Source: Acidimicrobiales bacterium
GTDB taxonomy: Bacteria; Actinomycetota; Acidimicrobiia; Acidimicrobiales; Acidimicrobilacustridaceae
NCBI GenBank assembly: GCA_025455885.1
Contig: JALOLR010000006.1
Coordinates: forward strand, 101,884-165,883
Length of the DNA stretch: 64,000 bases
Direction of reading: 5' to 3'
This document shows positions 38,489 to 46,931 of the stretch, in pieces. Each line of letters starts with the position of its first letter. Within the stretch, counting starts at the first letter, position 1. The notes under the pieces were generated by a model that was not told where the DNA came from, searched no databases, and saw only the letters and a list, made by a program, of their open reading frames with translations. The translations under genes were made by a program, and so were the position numbers.

Positions 38489-39730
38489 ATGTCGTTGCCG
38501 TTTCATCTTTCGCGCCGCACCCGGAGTCTGCTCGCCGGGGTCACGGTCGTCGCCGTGGCCTTTGCCGGCTTCTCGCCGTCGACCGGCGCGGCGGCCGACT
38601 CGGCCGCGGAGCAGCGCGACGTCAAGCGTCAGCGCGCCGAGGTCGCCGGGCAGATCGACACGCTGCGGGCCAGCGACGCCCAGGTGAGCCAGGCCCTCGC
38701 CGACCTCGACGCCAACGTGAGGGCCACGCGGGCCCAGGTCGCCGACGCCCAACGGGCGGTCGACGACGCCGAGGCCGAAGCGGCCCGGGCCGAGCGCGAC
38801 GCCCGGGCCACCGAGGCGCGGATCGAGGAGCTCCGCGGCCAGGTGGTCTCGGCGGCCGTCGACGCCTACGTGCGCCCGGGCGCCGATCAGGTGCTGTCGT
38901 TGTTCCAGGAGGAGACGGCCAACGAGGCGAGCACCAAGCAGGCCCTCCTCGACGTCACCAACGGTGACAAGCTCGACGCCGTCGACGAGCTCGGTGCCGC
39001 CAAGCGCCTCCTCGAGGACCAGCGCGACGAGGCCGAAGCGGCCCGGGCCGAGGCCGAGGGTCGTCGTCGCTCCCTGAGCGAGAAGGCCGCCGGCCTCGAG
39101 GCGGCCCAGGCCGAGCAACAGCGGGTCGCCGCCCAGATCAGCGACCGCCTCAGCGACCGGCTGGCCGAGTCGCAGTCCCTCGCCGCCCTCGACGCCGAGC
39201 TGGCGTCGCGCATCGCCTCGGAGCAGGCGGCCATCGCCGCGCAGCTGTCCGCCGCCCGTGAGGCATCGACGTCCTCCGGCGGTGGGGGTGGCGGCGGCGG
39301 TGGCGGTGGCGGTGGCCCGGTCACCGTCATCCCCCGCCCCGGTGGGCTCACCACGGTGGGCGGGATCACCGTCGCCGGATCGATCGCCTCCAACGTGGCC
39401 GCGCTCCTCGACGCCGCCCGGGCCGACGGCTTCGCCTTCTCCGGCACCGGCTATCGCGACTCCTCGGCCCAGATCGCCCTACGGCGCCAGCACTGCGGCA
39501 CCAGCGACTACGCCATCTACCAGATGCCGCCCGACCAGTGCAGCCCGCCCACGGCCATCCCCGGCCGGTCGAAGCACGAGCAGGGCCTGGCCATCGACTT
39601 CGCGGTGAACGGTCGCATCATCCAGAGCCGCAGCGACCCGGGGTTCCAGTGGCTGGCGGCCAACGCCGGGCGCTGGGGCTTCGTGAACCTGCCCAGCGAG
39701 CCCTGGCACTGGTCGGTCGACGGAAGCTGA
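38489..39730 (+). CDS. Secreted coiled-coil peptidase of the M15 / VanY D-Ala-D-Ala carboxypeptidase type
   Basis: 413 residues. Signal peptide (RRTRSLLAGVTVVAVAFAGFSP, cleavage near 34), a long coiled coil from about 38 to 258 (Gln/Arg/Ala-rich heptads), a run of 13 glycines at about 264-276 as linker, and a C-terminal VanY-like domain from about 300. Zn ligands appear as His and Asp in SKHEQGLAIDF (about 362-372) and His in EPWHWS (about 406). It resembles PcsB/EnvC-type architecture, where a coiled coil meets a peptidoglycan hydrolase, suggesting a role in cell-wall remodelling. Coiled-coil interaction with a membrane partner such as FtsEX is possible but unproven. Confidence 0.88.
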   Translation: MSLPFHLSRRTRSLLAGVTVVAVAFAGFSPSTGAAADSAAEQRDVKRQRAEVAGQIDTLRASDAQVSQALADLDANVRATRAQVADAQRAVDDAEAEAARAERDARATEARIEELRGQVVSAAVDAYVRPGADQVLSLFQEETANEASTKQALLDVTNGDKLDAVDELGAAKRLLEDQRDEAEAARAEAEGRRRSLSEKAAGLEAAQAEQQRVAAQISDRLSDRLAESQSLAALDAELASRIASEQAAIAAQLSAAREASTSSGGGGGGGGGGGGGPVTVIPRPGGLTTVGGITVAGSIASNVAALLDAARADGFAFSGTGYRDSSAQIALRRQHCGTSDYAIYQMPPDQCSPPTAIPGRSKHEQGLAIDFAVNGRIIQSRSDPGFQWLAANAGRWGFVNLPSEPWHWSVDGS

Positions 39731-39778
39731 ACCCGCCCCGGGATAGGGTCCCGCTCCGGGACGACGAGGAGGGCGGCA

Positions 39779-40642
39779 ATGGGGGACACACCCGTCGCGG
39801 TGGTGACCGGAGCGAGTCGGGGGATCGGGAAGGCGTCCGCCCTGGCGCTGGCCGAGGCCGGGTTCGACGTCGCCATCACCGCCCGCACCGTCCGTGAGGG
39901 CGAGGGGCGCAGCGAGCCGAACTCGGTGCGCGGCGACGAGCCGGTGGTGGCCGTCCCCGGGAGCCTCGAGTCGACCGCCGCCGAGATCGAGCGCCGCGGT
40001 CGCCGGGCGCTGTCCATCCCCATGGACCTGCTCGACCTCGCCGCCGTCGAAGCGGTGCCCGCCACGGTGCTCGACGCCTGGGGCCGCATCGACGTGCTGT
40101 TCAACAACGCCATCTACCAGGGGGGCGGCACCATGGACCGCATCCTCGACATGCGCCAGGGTGATCTCGACAACCTGATGCGCGGGAACTTCTCCCACCA
40201 GATCCGCCTCATCCAGCTCGTGGTCCCCCACATGCTCGAACGGGGCGAGGGCAAGGTCGTGAACATGGTGTCGGGGTCCGCCCGCCACGACCCGCCCGGG
40301 CCCGCCGGGGACGGGGGATGGGGGATCGCCTACTCGGCGTCGAAGGCGGCCTTCGGGCGGGTCGCCGGGGGCATCGAGGCGGAGTTCCGCGACCGCGGCG
40401 TGCGGGCGTTCAACGTCGACCCCGGCAACGTGGCGACCGAGAAGCGCAAGGCCCTCAACCCCGACGACGACTTCGAGAGCGGCTTCGGCTCGGCGCCCGC
40501 CGAGGCCACTGCGGCGGTGGTGGCGTGGCTGTGCACCGACCCCGGCGCCCTGCGCTTCGTCGGCAAGTGGATCTACGCACCCAAGCTGTGCGCCGACCTG
40601 GGGCTCCTGCCCGACTGGCCGCCGGAGGGCGTCCAGCCGTGA
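39779..40642 (+). CDS. SDR family oxidoreductase (NNAIY variant, copy 1)
   Basis: 287 residues. TGASRGIG cofactor motif, AITARTV after beta-2, a 20-residue insertion ending SLESTAAEIERRGRRAL, then FNNAIYQGG where most SDRs have NNAG. Catalytic Ser in NMVSGSARH and YSASKAAFGRV. The C-terminus has FVGKWIYAPKLC and LLPDWPP. A close relative lies at 53435-54265 with the same insertion block. TAGGGT occurs 40 bases before the start. The GTGA overlap with the next gene indicates a two-gene operon. Confidence 0.9.
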   Translation: MGDTPVAVVTGASRGIGKASALALAEAGFDVAITARTVREGEGRSEPNSVRGDEPVVAVPGSLESTAAEIERRGRRALSIPMDLLDLAAVEAVPATVLDAWGRIDVLFNNAIYQGGGTMDRILDMRQGDLDNLMRGNFSHQIRLIQLVVPHMLERGEGKVVNMVSGSARHDPPGPAGDGGWGIAYSASKAAFGRVAGGIEAEFRDRGVRAFNVDPGNVATEKRKALNPDDDFESGFGSAPAEATAAVVAWLCTDPGALRFVGKWIYAPKLCADLGLLPDWPPEGVQP

Positions 40643-41106
40643 GCGACGGACAGGCCTATCTGCTCGACCGTCTCGCGTTGCGCGACCTGGTCGAGGCCTA
40701 CGCCTTCCGCGTCGACAGCGACGACCCGGCGTCGGCGGCGGAGCTCTTCGCCCCCGAGGGTGCGCTGCGGATCTTCGACGCCGGCCAGGCCGAGCCGGTG
40801 CGCGAGCGCATCGGACGCGAGGCCATCGCCACCGCCATGGGGGGCCTCAGCCGCTACGACCGCACCCTTCACGTCGTGGCCAACCAGGCGGTCGAGATCG
40901 ACGGCGACACCGCCACCGGGCACACCTACTGCCTGGCCCACCACCTCCGTGACGTCGAGGGGCCCGACGGTGTGACCGCCCCCTTCGACTACGTCATGCA
41001 CATCCGGTACCTCGACCGCTACGTCCGCCTCGACGAGGGCTGGCGCATCGCTCAGCGCCACCTCCAGGTCGAGTTCACCGAGGACCGAGCGGTGAGCGGG
41101 CCCTGA
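40639..41106 (+). CDS. NTF2-like / SnoaL-type protein
   Basis: 155 residues of the cone-shaped alpha+beta fold: LLDRLALRDLVEAYAFRVDS opens the helix, RIGREAIATAMGGL is in the middle, and the beta strands end HVVANQAVEIDGDTATGHTYCLAHH and WRIAQRHLQVEFT. Asp and His residues typical of SnoaL_4 cyclase or dehydratase-like members are present (D in RVDSDD, H in TLHVV). The GTG overlaps the SDR stop (GTGA). It probably works with that SDR on a common substrate, which is unknown. Confidence 0.85.
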   Translation: MSDGQAYLLDRLALRDLVEAYAFRVDSDDPASAAELFAPEGALRIFDAGQAEPVRERIGREAIATAMGGLSRYDRTLHVVANQAVEIDGDTATGHTYCLAHHLRDVEGPDGVTAPFDYVMHIRYLDRYVRLDEGWRIAQRHLQVEFTEDRAVSGP

Positions 41107-41149
41107 GCCGGGAACCTGGTCTCGGACGCTCTCAAGTGCGCTCGGCGAG

Positions 41150-41290
41150 ACTGCCGTCACGGCTGAGACAGAGCGGATCGAGGTCCACCGCACCATCCCC
41201 ACCCCGGCGGAAGCGGTGTTCGCCGTGCTGCGGGCGACCCTCGGTCGGTTCGTAGATCGGCCGGTCGTCGGCGAGCGTCGACGGCGGTAG
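41150..41290 (+). pseudogene. Decayed 5' part of a START/SRPBCC (polyketide cyclase-like) gene
   Basis: An open frame without start codon translates to IEVHRTIPTPAEAVFAV, the first strand and helix of SRPBCC-domain proteins. It then loses similarity (LRATLGRFVDRPVVGERRRR) and stops at 41288-41290. No ATG/GTG/TTG lies in frame upstream within the intergenic region. The rest of this 216-base gap has no other coding sign. A deletion that removed the gene's body and start is the simplest reading. Confidence 0.55.
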
Positions 41291-41322
41291 GTTGCCGGGA
41301 TCGTCACCCAGCCGGGGGGCTC

Positions 41323-42225
41323 ATGGAGAACGAACCGGGGGAGAGCGAGATCGAACCTACTCGTCTCACGTTCCACAGCACCGGTGGCGTGGGCCTCGTC
41401 GCCGACCGGCGAGGGACGGCCGATGCGCCGCCGGTGCTGCTACTGCACGGTGGCGGCCAGACCCGTCACTCCTGGGACGGCACGGCCAGGACCCTCGCCG
41501 AGAAGGGTTGGCAGGCGATCACCGTCGATGCCCGCGGCCACGGCGAGTCCGACTGGTCCGAGGCCACCGACTACCGGCTCGTGAGCTTCGCCGCCGACGT
41601 GCAGGTGGTGGCCGAGAGCCTGGCCGAGCGCCCCTTCCTGATCGGGGCGTCGCTCGGAGGCCTGACCTCGATGCTCCTGGCCGGTGAGCTCGCCCCCGGC
41701 ATCGCCCGCGGCGTGGTGCTGGTCGACATCATCCCCGACATGGAGCCGGGCGGCGCCAGCCGCATCCAGTCGTTCATGGCCGAGCACGCCGTCACGGGCT
41801 TCGACTCCCTCGAGGAGGTCGCCGATGCCATCGCCGCCTACAACCCGCACCGACCCCGCCCGACCGATCTGTCGGGACTGGCCAAGAACGTGCGGGAGCG
41901 CGACGGCCGCTACTACTGGCACTGGGATCCGGCCTTCGTGGGCGGGACGGCCGACCTGCCGCCGTCGGAGATCGGCGACAAGGACCGACTGCACCGGGCG
42001 GTGGAGGTGATGGTGGCGTCGGGTCCCGTGTTGCTGGTCCGGGGCAGAGTGAGCGATCTCGTCAGCCCCGAGCGGTGTCGCCGGTTCCTGGAGCGGTTCC
42101 CCGAGGTCGAGTTCGTCGACGTGGCCGGTGCCGGTCACATGGTGGCGGGGGACCGCAACGACCTGTTCACTGCGGCCGTGCTCGACTTCCTCGACCGCCA
42201 TCGGGAGGGCTCGCCCTCGCAGTGA
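41323..42225 (+). CDS. Alpha/beta hydrolase (carboxylesterase or dehalogenase-like)
   Basis: 300 residues. LLLHGGGQTRHSW oxyanion region, DARGHGESDWS, nucleophile Ser in FLIGASLGGLTSM, Asp probably in LLVRGRVSDLVSPE and His in AGAGHMVAGD. The cap region is residues about 150-205. No signal peptide; cytosolic. ATG at 41323 behind GGGGGGCTC, weak. It stands between the SRPBCC remnant and the HNH2 gene (convergent). Peroxidase, esterase or ring-cleavage-product hydrolase activity is possible. Confidence 0.9.
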   Translation: MENEPGESEIEPTRLTFHSTGGVGLVADRRGTADAPPVLLLHGGGQTRHSWDGTARTLAEKGWQAITVDARGHGESDWSEATDYRLVSFAADVQVVAESLAERPFLIGASLGGLTSMLLAGELAPGIARGVVLVDIIPDMEPGGASRIQSFMAEHAVTGFDSLEEVADAIAAYNPHRPRPTDLSGLAKNVRERDGRYYWHWDPAFVGGTADLPPSEIGDKDRLHRAVEVMVASGPVLLVRGRVSDLVSPERCRRFLERFPEVEFVDVAGAGHMVAGDRNDLFTAAVLDFLDRHREGSPSQ

Positions 42226-42342
42226 CCCGGCCTCCGGGCCGTGCGCTCGACGGGCTCAGCACGGATCGACTGATTCCGGGTCCAACTGGCCCGGCTGGCC
42301 TGGGCCCGACTCGACGTGTGGTCTGCGACCGGGCTCGAGCGC

Positions 42343-43956
42343 TCAGCCGCCCTCGGGCCACGCGTCGGGCTCGGCAGGCTGATCGGGGTGCGGCTGTCGT
42401 CGGGGCCGGTGGTGGCGTCGGACGAGGTCGACGACGCGGGCTCGGACCATGAGGGCGGTCTCGTGTTCGCTGGCTTCGTCGGTGTCGGGGAGCGCATCAC
42501 CGGGGGCCGGGCGGCCGGAACCCTTGAGATCGTCGGTGTCTCCTGGGCTCGTCGGGTTGATCGCGGCGGGTTTGGTGCGGCCGGCCGCCGTCGAGGGCCG
42601 TGCGGGGTCGGGGAACTGGGGGATGAGCCCGCCGGTCTTGGGGTGGTGGAGCGGCAGGGGTGCTGGTCGGTGCCGTCGGGGTGGCGGGGACGTGAGGGTC
42701 TGGCCGTCGGGTCGTTGGAAGATCAGGGTCCCGTCGGGCTCGAGCTCGAGGTCCCAGCCGTGACGGTGGACGACGCCGTGGTGGGTGGCGCAAAGACCGG
42801 CCAGGTTGGCGAGATCGGTCCGCCCGCCGGCTTCCCAGTGCTTCAGGTGGTGGGCGTGCACCCAGGCGGTGGGGGCGTCGCAGTGCGGGAACCGGCACCC
42901 GCGGTCGCGGGTGATCATGGCGTCGCGCAGGTTCGGTGAGGCGAGGCGCAGGTCGCGACCCCGGTCGATGACCTGGCCCTCGGCAGTGAGCAGTCGGTGC
43001 AGGAGGGTTCCCTCGGTGAACAACCGGGCCAGGCTCTCGGCACTGAGCGGGTGGCGGTCGTGGTCGACCGGGGTGCCGGCGGCATGGGCGAGGGCGTCGC
43101 GGAACAGGGCCTCTTCGAAGACCCCGACATACCTCGCCGCCACGAGCCGTTCGAGGTCCTCGACGGTGGTGATCCCCAGGCCCCGCAGCGCGCCGGCGAT
43201 CAGCGCATCGGGATCGATGGTCACCGCGACATGCGGGTGTTGGCGCCCCGGGCGCGACCCGAGCTCGGCGTAGTGGTCGCAGAAGAACCGGACCACGGTG
43301 CCGAAGGCATCGCCGCGTCGTTCGGTCAGCGTGCGGAACTCACCGGGTTCGTCGGGACGCTCCGCGATCCGCAACGCCACCTCCGCGAGAGCGGCGGTGT
43401 CGGGGTCGAGTTCGGCGTCGAGGATGGCTCGCCCGTCGAGGGTGCGTGACAGGTGCACCATCGATCCGCTCGCTTCCGGACGGTCTGTCTCATCGGTGAC
43501 GGCCTCGGCGCGCGCGACCCAGTGCCGCACCGCGGTGGTGGTGTCCACCAACGACAACCCGACCAGCAACGGCGACACCTCGGTGTCGTGCTCGGCGAAC
43601 AGGTCGACCAACCGCTTCGGCACCAACGCGACGACGGCCTCGACCTGCGGGGCCGACAGTTCGCCGTCGAACCACCGCCGGGCCAGCTCCGGCCACGCCG
43701 CCAGGCGGGCGGCCCGCACCGCCAAACGCTTCGCGTCCGGATCGGACAGGCCGTGCGCCTTCAACCAGCCGACGGGCGACGACCACCCCTCGACCTGGTG
43801 CAAGCCCCGGGCCAGGAACCCCGACAGTGCCTCGCAGACCTTGGCCTCGAGCCGTTGTCGCGCCGCCAGCAACTCCGCGACCACGACCGAGTTCGACTGC
43901 GGATCCACCCCGTCGATCGCCTCGCTCAGTTGGCGTCGCTTGATCCCTCTGACCAT
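42343..43956 (-). CDS. DUF222/HNH endonuclease domain protein, 13E12-like (HNH2)
   Basis: 537 residues. DUF222 region at about residues 20-345 (VEGWSSPVGWLKA, AEHDTEVSPLLVGL) and HNH module at about 370-415 (CRFPHC, HAHHLKHWEAGG, LCATHHGVVH). The C-terminal tail of about 100 residues is Pro/Thr/Arg-rich and low in complexity. It is a paralogue of HNH1 35 kb away; the N-terminal motifs and HNH box align throughout. It has a leaderless promoter with a better LexA-like box than HNH1. In mycobacteria members of this family are part of the SOS regulon; the exact role is unknown. Confidence 0.9.
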   Translation of the reverse strand: MVRGIKRRQLSEAIDGVDPQSNSVVVAELLAARQRLEAKVCEALSGFLARGLHQVEGWSSPVGWLKAHGLSDPDAKRLAVRAARLAAWPELARRWFDGELSAPQVEAVVALVPKRLVDLFAEHDTEVSPLLVGLSLVDTTTAVRHWVARAEAVTDETDRPEASGSMVHLSRTLDGRAILDAELDPDTAALAEVALRIAERPDEPGEFRTLTERRGDAFGTVVRFFCDHYAELGSRPGRQHPHVAVTIDPDALIAGALRGLGITTVEDLERLVAARYVGVFEEALFRDALAHAAGTPVDHDRHPLSAESLARLFTEGTLLHRLLTAEGQVIDRGRDLRLASPNLRDAMITRDRGCRFPHCDAPTAWVHAHHLKHWEAGGRTDLANLAGLCATHHGVVHRHGWDLELEPDGTLIFQRPDGQTLTSPPPRRHRPAPLPLHHPKTGGLIPQFPDPARPSTAAGRTKPAAINPTSPGDTDDLKGSGRPAPGDALPDTDEASEHETALMVRARVVDLVRRHHRPRRQPHPDQPAEPDAWPEGG

Positions 43957-43962
43957 ACCTCC

Positions 43963-43991
43963 ACACTATCAAACACATGTACGAACAACAA
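43963..43991 (-). promoter_or_regulatory. Leaderless promoter of HNH2 with a near-consensus LexA (SOS) box
   Basis: On the minus strand TTGTTG (complement of 43986-43991), 17 bp, TAGTGT (complement of 43963-43968), and the ATG at 43956 six bases later. The SOS-like box TCAAACACATGTACGA occupies 43969-43984 and matches TCGAAC-N4-GTTCGA at 10 of 12 positions. It fills the -35/-10 spacer exactly as in HNH1. Confidence 0.75.
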
Positions 43992-44002
43992 CATGAAAAC
44001 CT

Positions 44003-44014
44003 AGAAAATCATTG
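44003..44014 (-). repeat. 12-nt element shared with the HNH1 upstream region
   Basis: CAATGATTTTCT on the minus strand, identical to 7788-7799, beginning 58 bases before the start codon in both genes. The surrounding 45 bases are A/T-rich and similar in pattern but not identical. Confidence 0.75.
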
Positions 44015-44127
44015 GAGAAGATCACGACCGTCCGTGGCTTGGCCGGCGCGCGGAGCGGTCACGGTTGTGGTCGCTCGCAACCGCGGCCGACGGCCGACGG
44101 TGTCGCCCCGTCGGTCCGTGCCGGCGC

Positions 44128-44625
44128 TCAGTGGCGCTTCACTCCGCCGTACTTCATGCGGGTGTCGCTCATCGAGGCCGGCCGGGCCTCGTCATCGCGG
44201 ATCGAGGCGTCGACCACCTCGCCGACGAACAACGTGTGGCTGCCGAGGTCGAGGGTGTGGCGCAGCTCGCAGTCCATCCACGCAATCGCCTCGTCGAAGA
44301 CCGGCGCACCCGTCGCCGCGGTGCGGACGGGACGACCGTTGAGCGTGTCGCCGTCGGCCGTGGCGGGCTTCGAGAACTTCACGAACACGCGCGTGTCCTC
44401 GGCGTCCCAAAGGTTGACCGTGAACGAGCCGCCAGAGCTGATGAGGCGGTGGGTGACCGCGCTGTTGTCGACACCGACGCCGATCAGCACCGGCTCCATC
44501 GAGAGCTGGGTGATCCAGCTCGTGGTCATGGCGTTGCGCTCGTCCCCGGCCCGTGAGCCGACCAGGGCCAGGGCGTTGGGGATCTTCCACGTCACGCGGT
44601 TGAGCAGCTCGTCGTCGATGGCCAT
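44128..44625 (-). CDS. Flavin reductase-like protein (FMN-binding split barrel)
   Basis: 165 residues. It starts LNRVTWKIPNALALVGSRAG; GDERNAMTTSWITQLSMEP is the flavin-binding segment of the family, then SVDN-like GVGVDNSAVTHRLI and GGSFTVNLWD. HTLFVGEVVDA closes the domain. Such proteins supply reduced FMN to two-component monooxygenases; the LLM oxidoreductase at 55169-56140 could be a partner but is not adjacent. It begins 30 bases after the end of the APH-like gene, so transcription with it is likely. Confidence 0.9.
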   Translation of the reverse strand: MAIDDELLNRVTWKIPNALALVGSRAGDERNAMTTSWITQLSMEPVLIGVGVDNSAVTHRLISSGGSFTVNLWDAEDTRVFVKFSKPATADGDTLNGRPVRTAATGAPVFDEAIAWMDCELRHTLDLGSHTLFVGEVVDASIRDDEARPASMSDTRMKYGGVKRH

Positions 44626-44655
44626 GCGGCGATCCTACGGACCGAGGACCGGCGT

Positions 44656-45720
44656 TCAGCGACGCAGCGTCGGCACCGACGAGGCCGCCGCCCGCTCGAG
44701 GGCCAGCTGGGCCAGTGCGTCGACGGTGGGCTGGATGCCCGCCGCCCGGTCGGGGTCGGTGGCGGCGATCCGGGCCTGGTTGCCCGCCACGATCACGGCG
44801 ATCTTCACCGCAGCCAGCACGCAGTAGACGTCGATGTGGTCGACGTCGCGTCCGCTCACGGCGGCGTAGCGGTCGACGAGGTGGTCGCCGGACGGGAAGC
44901 CGGGGTTGAGGCGGTGGGGCTGGGGCACGCGCTGGCGCCACAGCAGCGCCCCCATGTCGCCCCAGTACATGACGACCATGCCCAGGTCGGTGAGCGGGTC
45001 CCCCAGGGTCGACATCTCCCAGTCGAGCACCCCGATCATCCGGGTCGGCTCGACGCGGTCCCACATCGTGTTGTTGAAGCTGTAGTCGCCGTGGACGATC
45101 GACGCTCCCGCCTCCGGGGGCAGCGACCGGGCCAGCCGATCGAGGACCTCGTCGATCGCCGGCACCTCGCAACGCCGGGAGGCCTCCCACTGCGTCCGCC
45201 ACCGCGCCACCTGGCGTTCGAGGAAGCCCGCCGGGCGGCCGAACCCCCCGAGCCCGACCGCCTCGGGGTCGACGGCGTGGAGTCGGGCGAGGACGTCGAC
45301 CAGCTCGTCGGTGGCCGCCGCGGCCTGCACCTCGCTGAGGTGGTCGACGGCCTCGGCGTCGTCGTACACGACGCCGTCCAGGCGTTCCATCAGGTAGAAG
45401 GGCGCGCCGATCACCCCCGGGTCGTCGCACCGGGCCACCGGGGTGGCCACGGGCACGTCGGTGCCGGCCAGCGCGGCCTGCACCGTGTACTCGCGACCCA
45501 TGTCGTTGGCGGTGGCGAGGAGCCGCCCCATCGGCGGGCGCCGCAGGACCCAGTCGTTGAGGTCGTCGCGCACCCGGAACGTGAGGTTGGACGAACCGCC
45601 GGAGAGGTGGTCGATGCGCACCGGCCCGGACGCCCCGGCCACGTGGTCGTGCACCCACGACCCCAGCGCCTCGGCGGGCACGGCCTCCTCCACGGGGAAC
45701 GGCGCCGCGGGCCCCGCCAT
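44656..45720 (-). CDS. Aminoglycoside phosphotransferase-like (APH/ACAD10-type) kinase
   Basis: 354 residues with protein-kinase-like fold. LSGGSSNLTFRVRDDLNDWVLR is the ATP-binding N-lobe, IVHGDYSFNNTMWD the catalytic loop (HGD, Asn) and IGVLDWEMSTLGDPLTDLG the metal-binding Asp. This subfamily (ACAD10/11-like) phosphorylates hydroxyacyl-CoA or similar metabolites rather than antibiotics in known cases. The start is one base after the OYE stop on the same strand, so the two are coupled. The substrate cannot be inferred. Confidence 0.9.
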   Translation of the reverse strand: MAGPAAPFPVEEAVPAEALGSWVHDHVAGASGPVRIDHLSGGSSNLTFRVRDDLNDWVLRRPPMGRLLATANDMGREYTVQAALAGTDVPVATPVARCDDPGVIGAPFYLMERLDGVVYDDAEAVDHLSEVQAAAATDELVDVLARLHAVDPEAVGLGGFGRPAGFLERQVARWRTQWEASRRCEVPAIDEVLDRLARSLPPEAGASIVHGDYSFNNTMWDRVEPTRMIGVLDWEMSTLGDPLTDLGMVVMYWGDMGALLWRQRVPQPHRLNPGFPSGDHLVDRYAAVSGRDVDHIDVYCVLAAVKIAVIVAGNQARIAATDPDRAAGIQPTVDALAQLALERAAASSVPTLRR

Positions 45721-45721
45721 G

Positions 45722-46927
45722 TCAGCGGATGGAGTGGGCGGGGGGCACCACGATCGGTGCGGGGTGGTCGATCACGCAGCGGCTCCCCGAGTAGATGGTC
45801 GGCATGCAGCGGTTGCAGTGGATGCAGTTCCCGGCGTCGGTCTCGCCGGCCTGCATGCGCTGCAGGAGATCGGGCTCGCGCAGCAGCGCCCGACCCATGG
45901 CCACGAACTGGAAGCCCTCGGACATGGCGAGGTCGATCGTCGCCCGGGTGTTGATGCCCCCCAGCAGGATGAGGGGCATGTCGACCCGGGCCCGCACGGC
46001 CTTCGCCTTGTCGAGGAAGTAGGCCTCCTCGAACGGGTAGGCGGGCATCATCTTCTCCCCGACGAGCTTGAAGCCGAGCCGGGCGACCGGGGGGAGCGTC
46101 TTCGCGAAGTCCTCGCGCGGGGCGTCGCCCCGGAACAGGTACATGGGGTTGGCGAGCGAGCTCCCGCCGGTCAGCTCGAGCGCGTCGAGGTGGCCGTCCG
46201 CCTCGAGCATCGCCGCGAACTCCGCGCTGTCGGGCGCCTTGAAGCCGCCCGGCACACCGTCGTCGAGGCTGACCTTGGCGGTGACCGCCATCGCCGGCCC
46301 CACCGCCTCGCGCACCGACCGGACCACCTGGCGTGCGAAGCGGGCCCGGTTCTCGAGGCTGCCCGACCAGTGGTCGGAGCGCTTGTTGACCCTCGGCGAC
46401 AGGAACGAGGAGAGCAGGTAGTTGTGGGCCAGGTGGATCTCGATGGCGTCGAACCCGGCCGCGGCCACGTAGCGGGCGCCGCGCTCGTAGTCGAGGGTGA
46501 TCCGGGTGATGTCGTCGTCGGTGACGGCGCGGGTGACCTTCATCGACACGGGGTTGAACGAGCGTGAGGGCGCCAGTGCAGGCGCCCGGTTGCTCTTGGC
46601 GTTCGCCACCGGTCCGGCGTGGCCGATCTGGGCGGACACTTTGGCGCCCTCGGCGTGGACGGCGTCGGCGAGGCGGGCCAGCCCCGGCACCGCCTCGGGT
46701 CGCAGCCAGATGCACTCGGCGTGGGTGCGACCCTCGGGGCTGACGGCGAGGTAGGCGACCGTGGTCATGGCCACGCCGCCGGCAGCGGGGCGTCGGTGGA
46801 AGTCGATCAGCTCCTCGGTGACCAGGGCCTCGGGGACCACGCCCTCGAAGGTGGCGGCCTTGACGACGCGGTTGCGCAGCGTGAGGGGACCGAGCTGGGC
46901 GGGGGCGAAGGGGTCGGGTGCGTCCAC
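45722..46927 (-). CDS. NADH:flavin oxidoreductase, old yellow enzyme-like with Cys motif
   Basis: 401 residues. TIM-barrel FMN enzyme: LGPLTLRNRVVKAATFEG, QIGHAGPVANAKSN, EIHLAHNYLLSSFLSPRVN (catalytic His-x-x-Asn in HLAHNYL) and RVNKRSDHWSGSLENRARF. The C-terminal NCIHCNRCMPTIYSGSRC has the cysteine spacing of 2,4-dienoyl-CoA reductase-type Fe-S enzymes, though the usual extra FAD domain is absent. GTG start. It belongs to a minus-strand set (flavin reductase, kinase, OYE, DABB protein, dioxygenase) of probable lipid or aromatic catabolism. Confidence 0.92.
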   Translation of the reverse strand: MDAPDPFAPAQLGPLTLRNRVVKAATFEGVVPEALVTEELIDFHRRPAAGGVAMTTVAYLAVSPEGRTHAECIWLRPEAVPGLARLADAVHAEGAKVSAQIGHAGPVANAKSNRAPALAPSRSFNPVSMKVTRAVTDDDITRITLDYERGARYVAAAGFDAIEIHLAHNYLLSSFLSPRVNKRSDHWSGSLENRARFARQVVRSVREAVGPAMAVTAKVSLDDGVPGGFKAPDSAEFAAMLEADGHLDALELTGGSSLANPMYLFRGDAPREDFAKTLPPVARLGFKLVGEKMMPAYPFEEAYFLDKAKAVRARVDMPLILLGGINTRATIDLAMSEGFQFVAMGRALLREPDLLQRMQAGETDAGNCIHCNRCMPTIYSGSRCVIDHPAPIVVPPAHSIR

Positions 46928-46931
46928 GGGG

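Noticed and set aside
44656..45720. Aminoglycoside resistance gene
   Set aside because: The protein belongs to the ACAD10/11-like branch by LDWEMSTLGDP and lies in a catabolic operon; no resistance context is visible.
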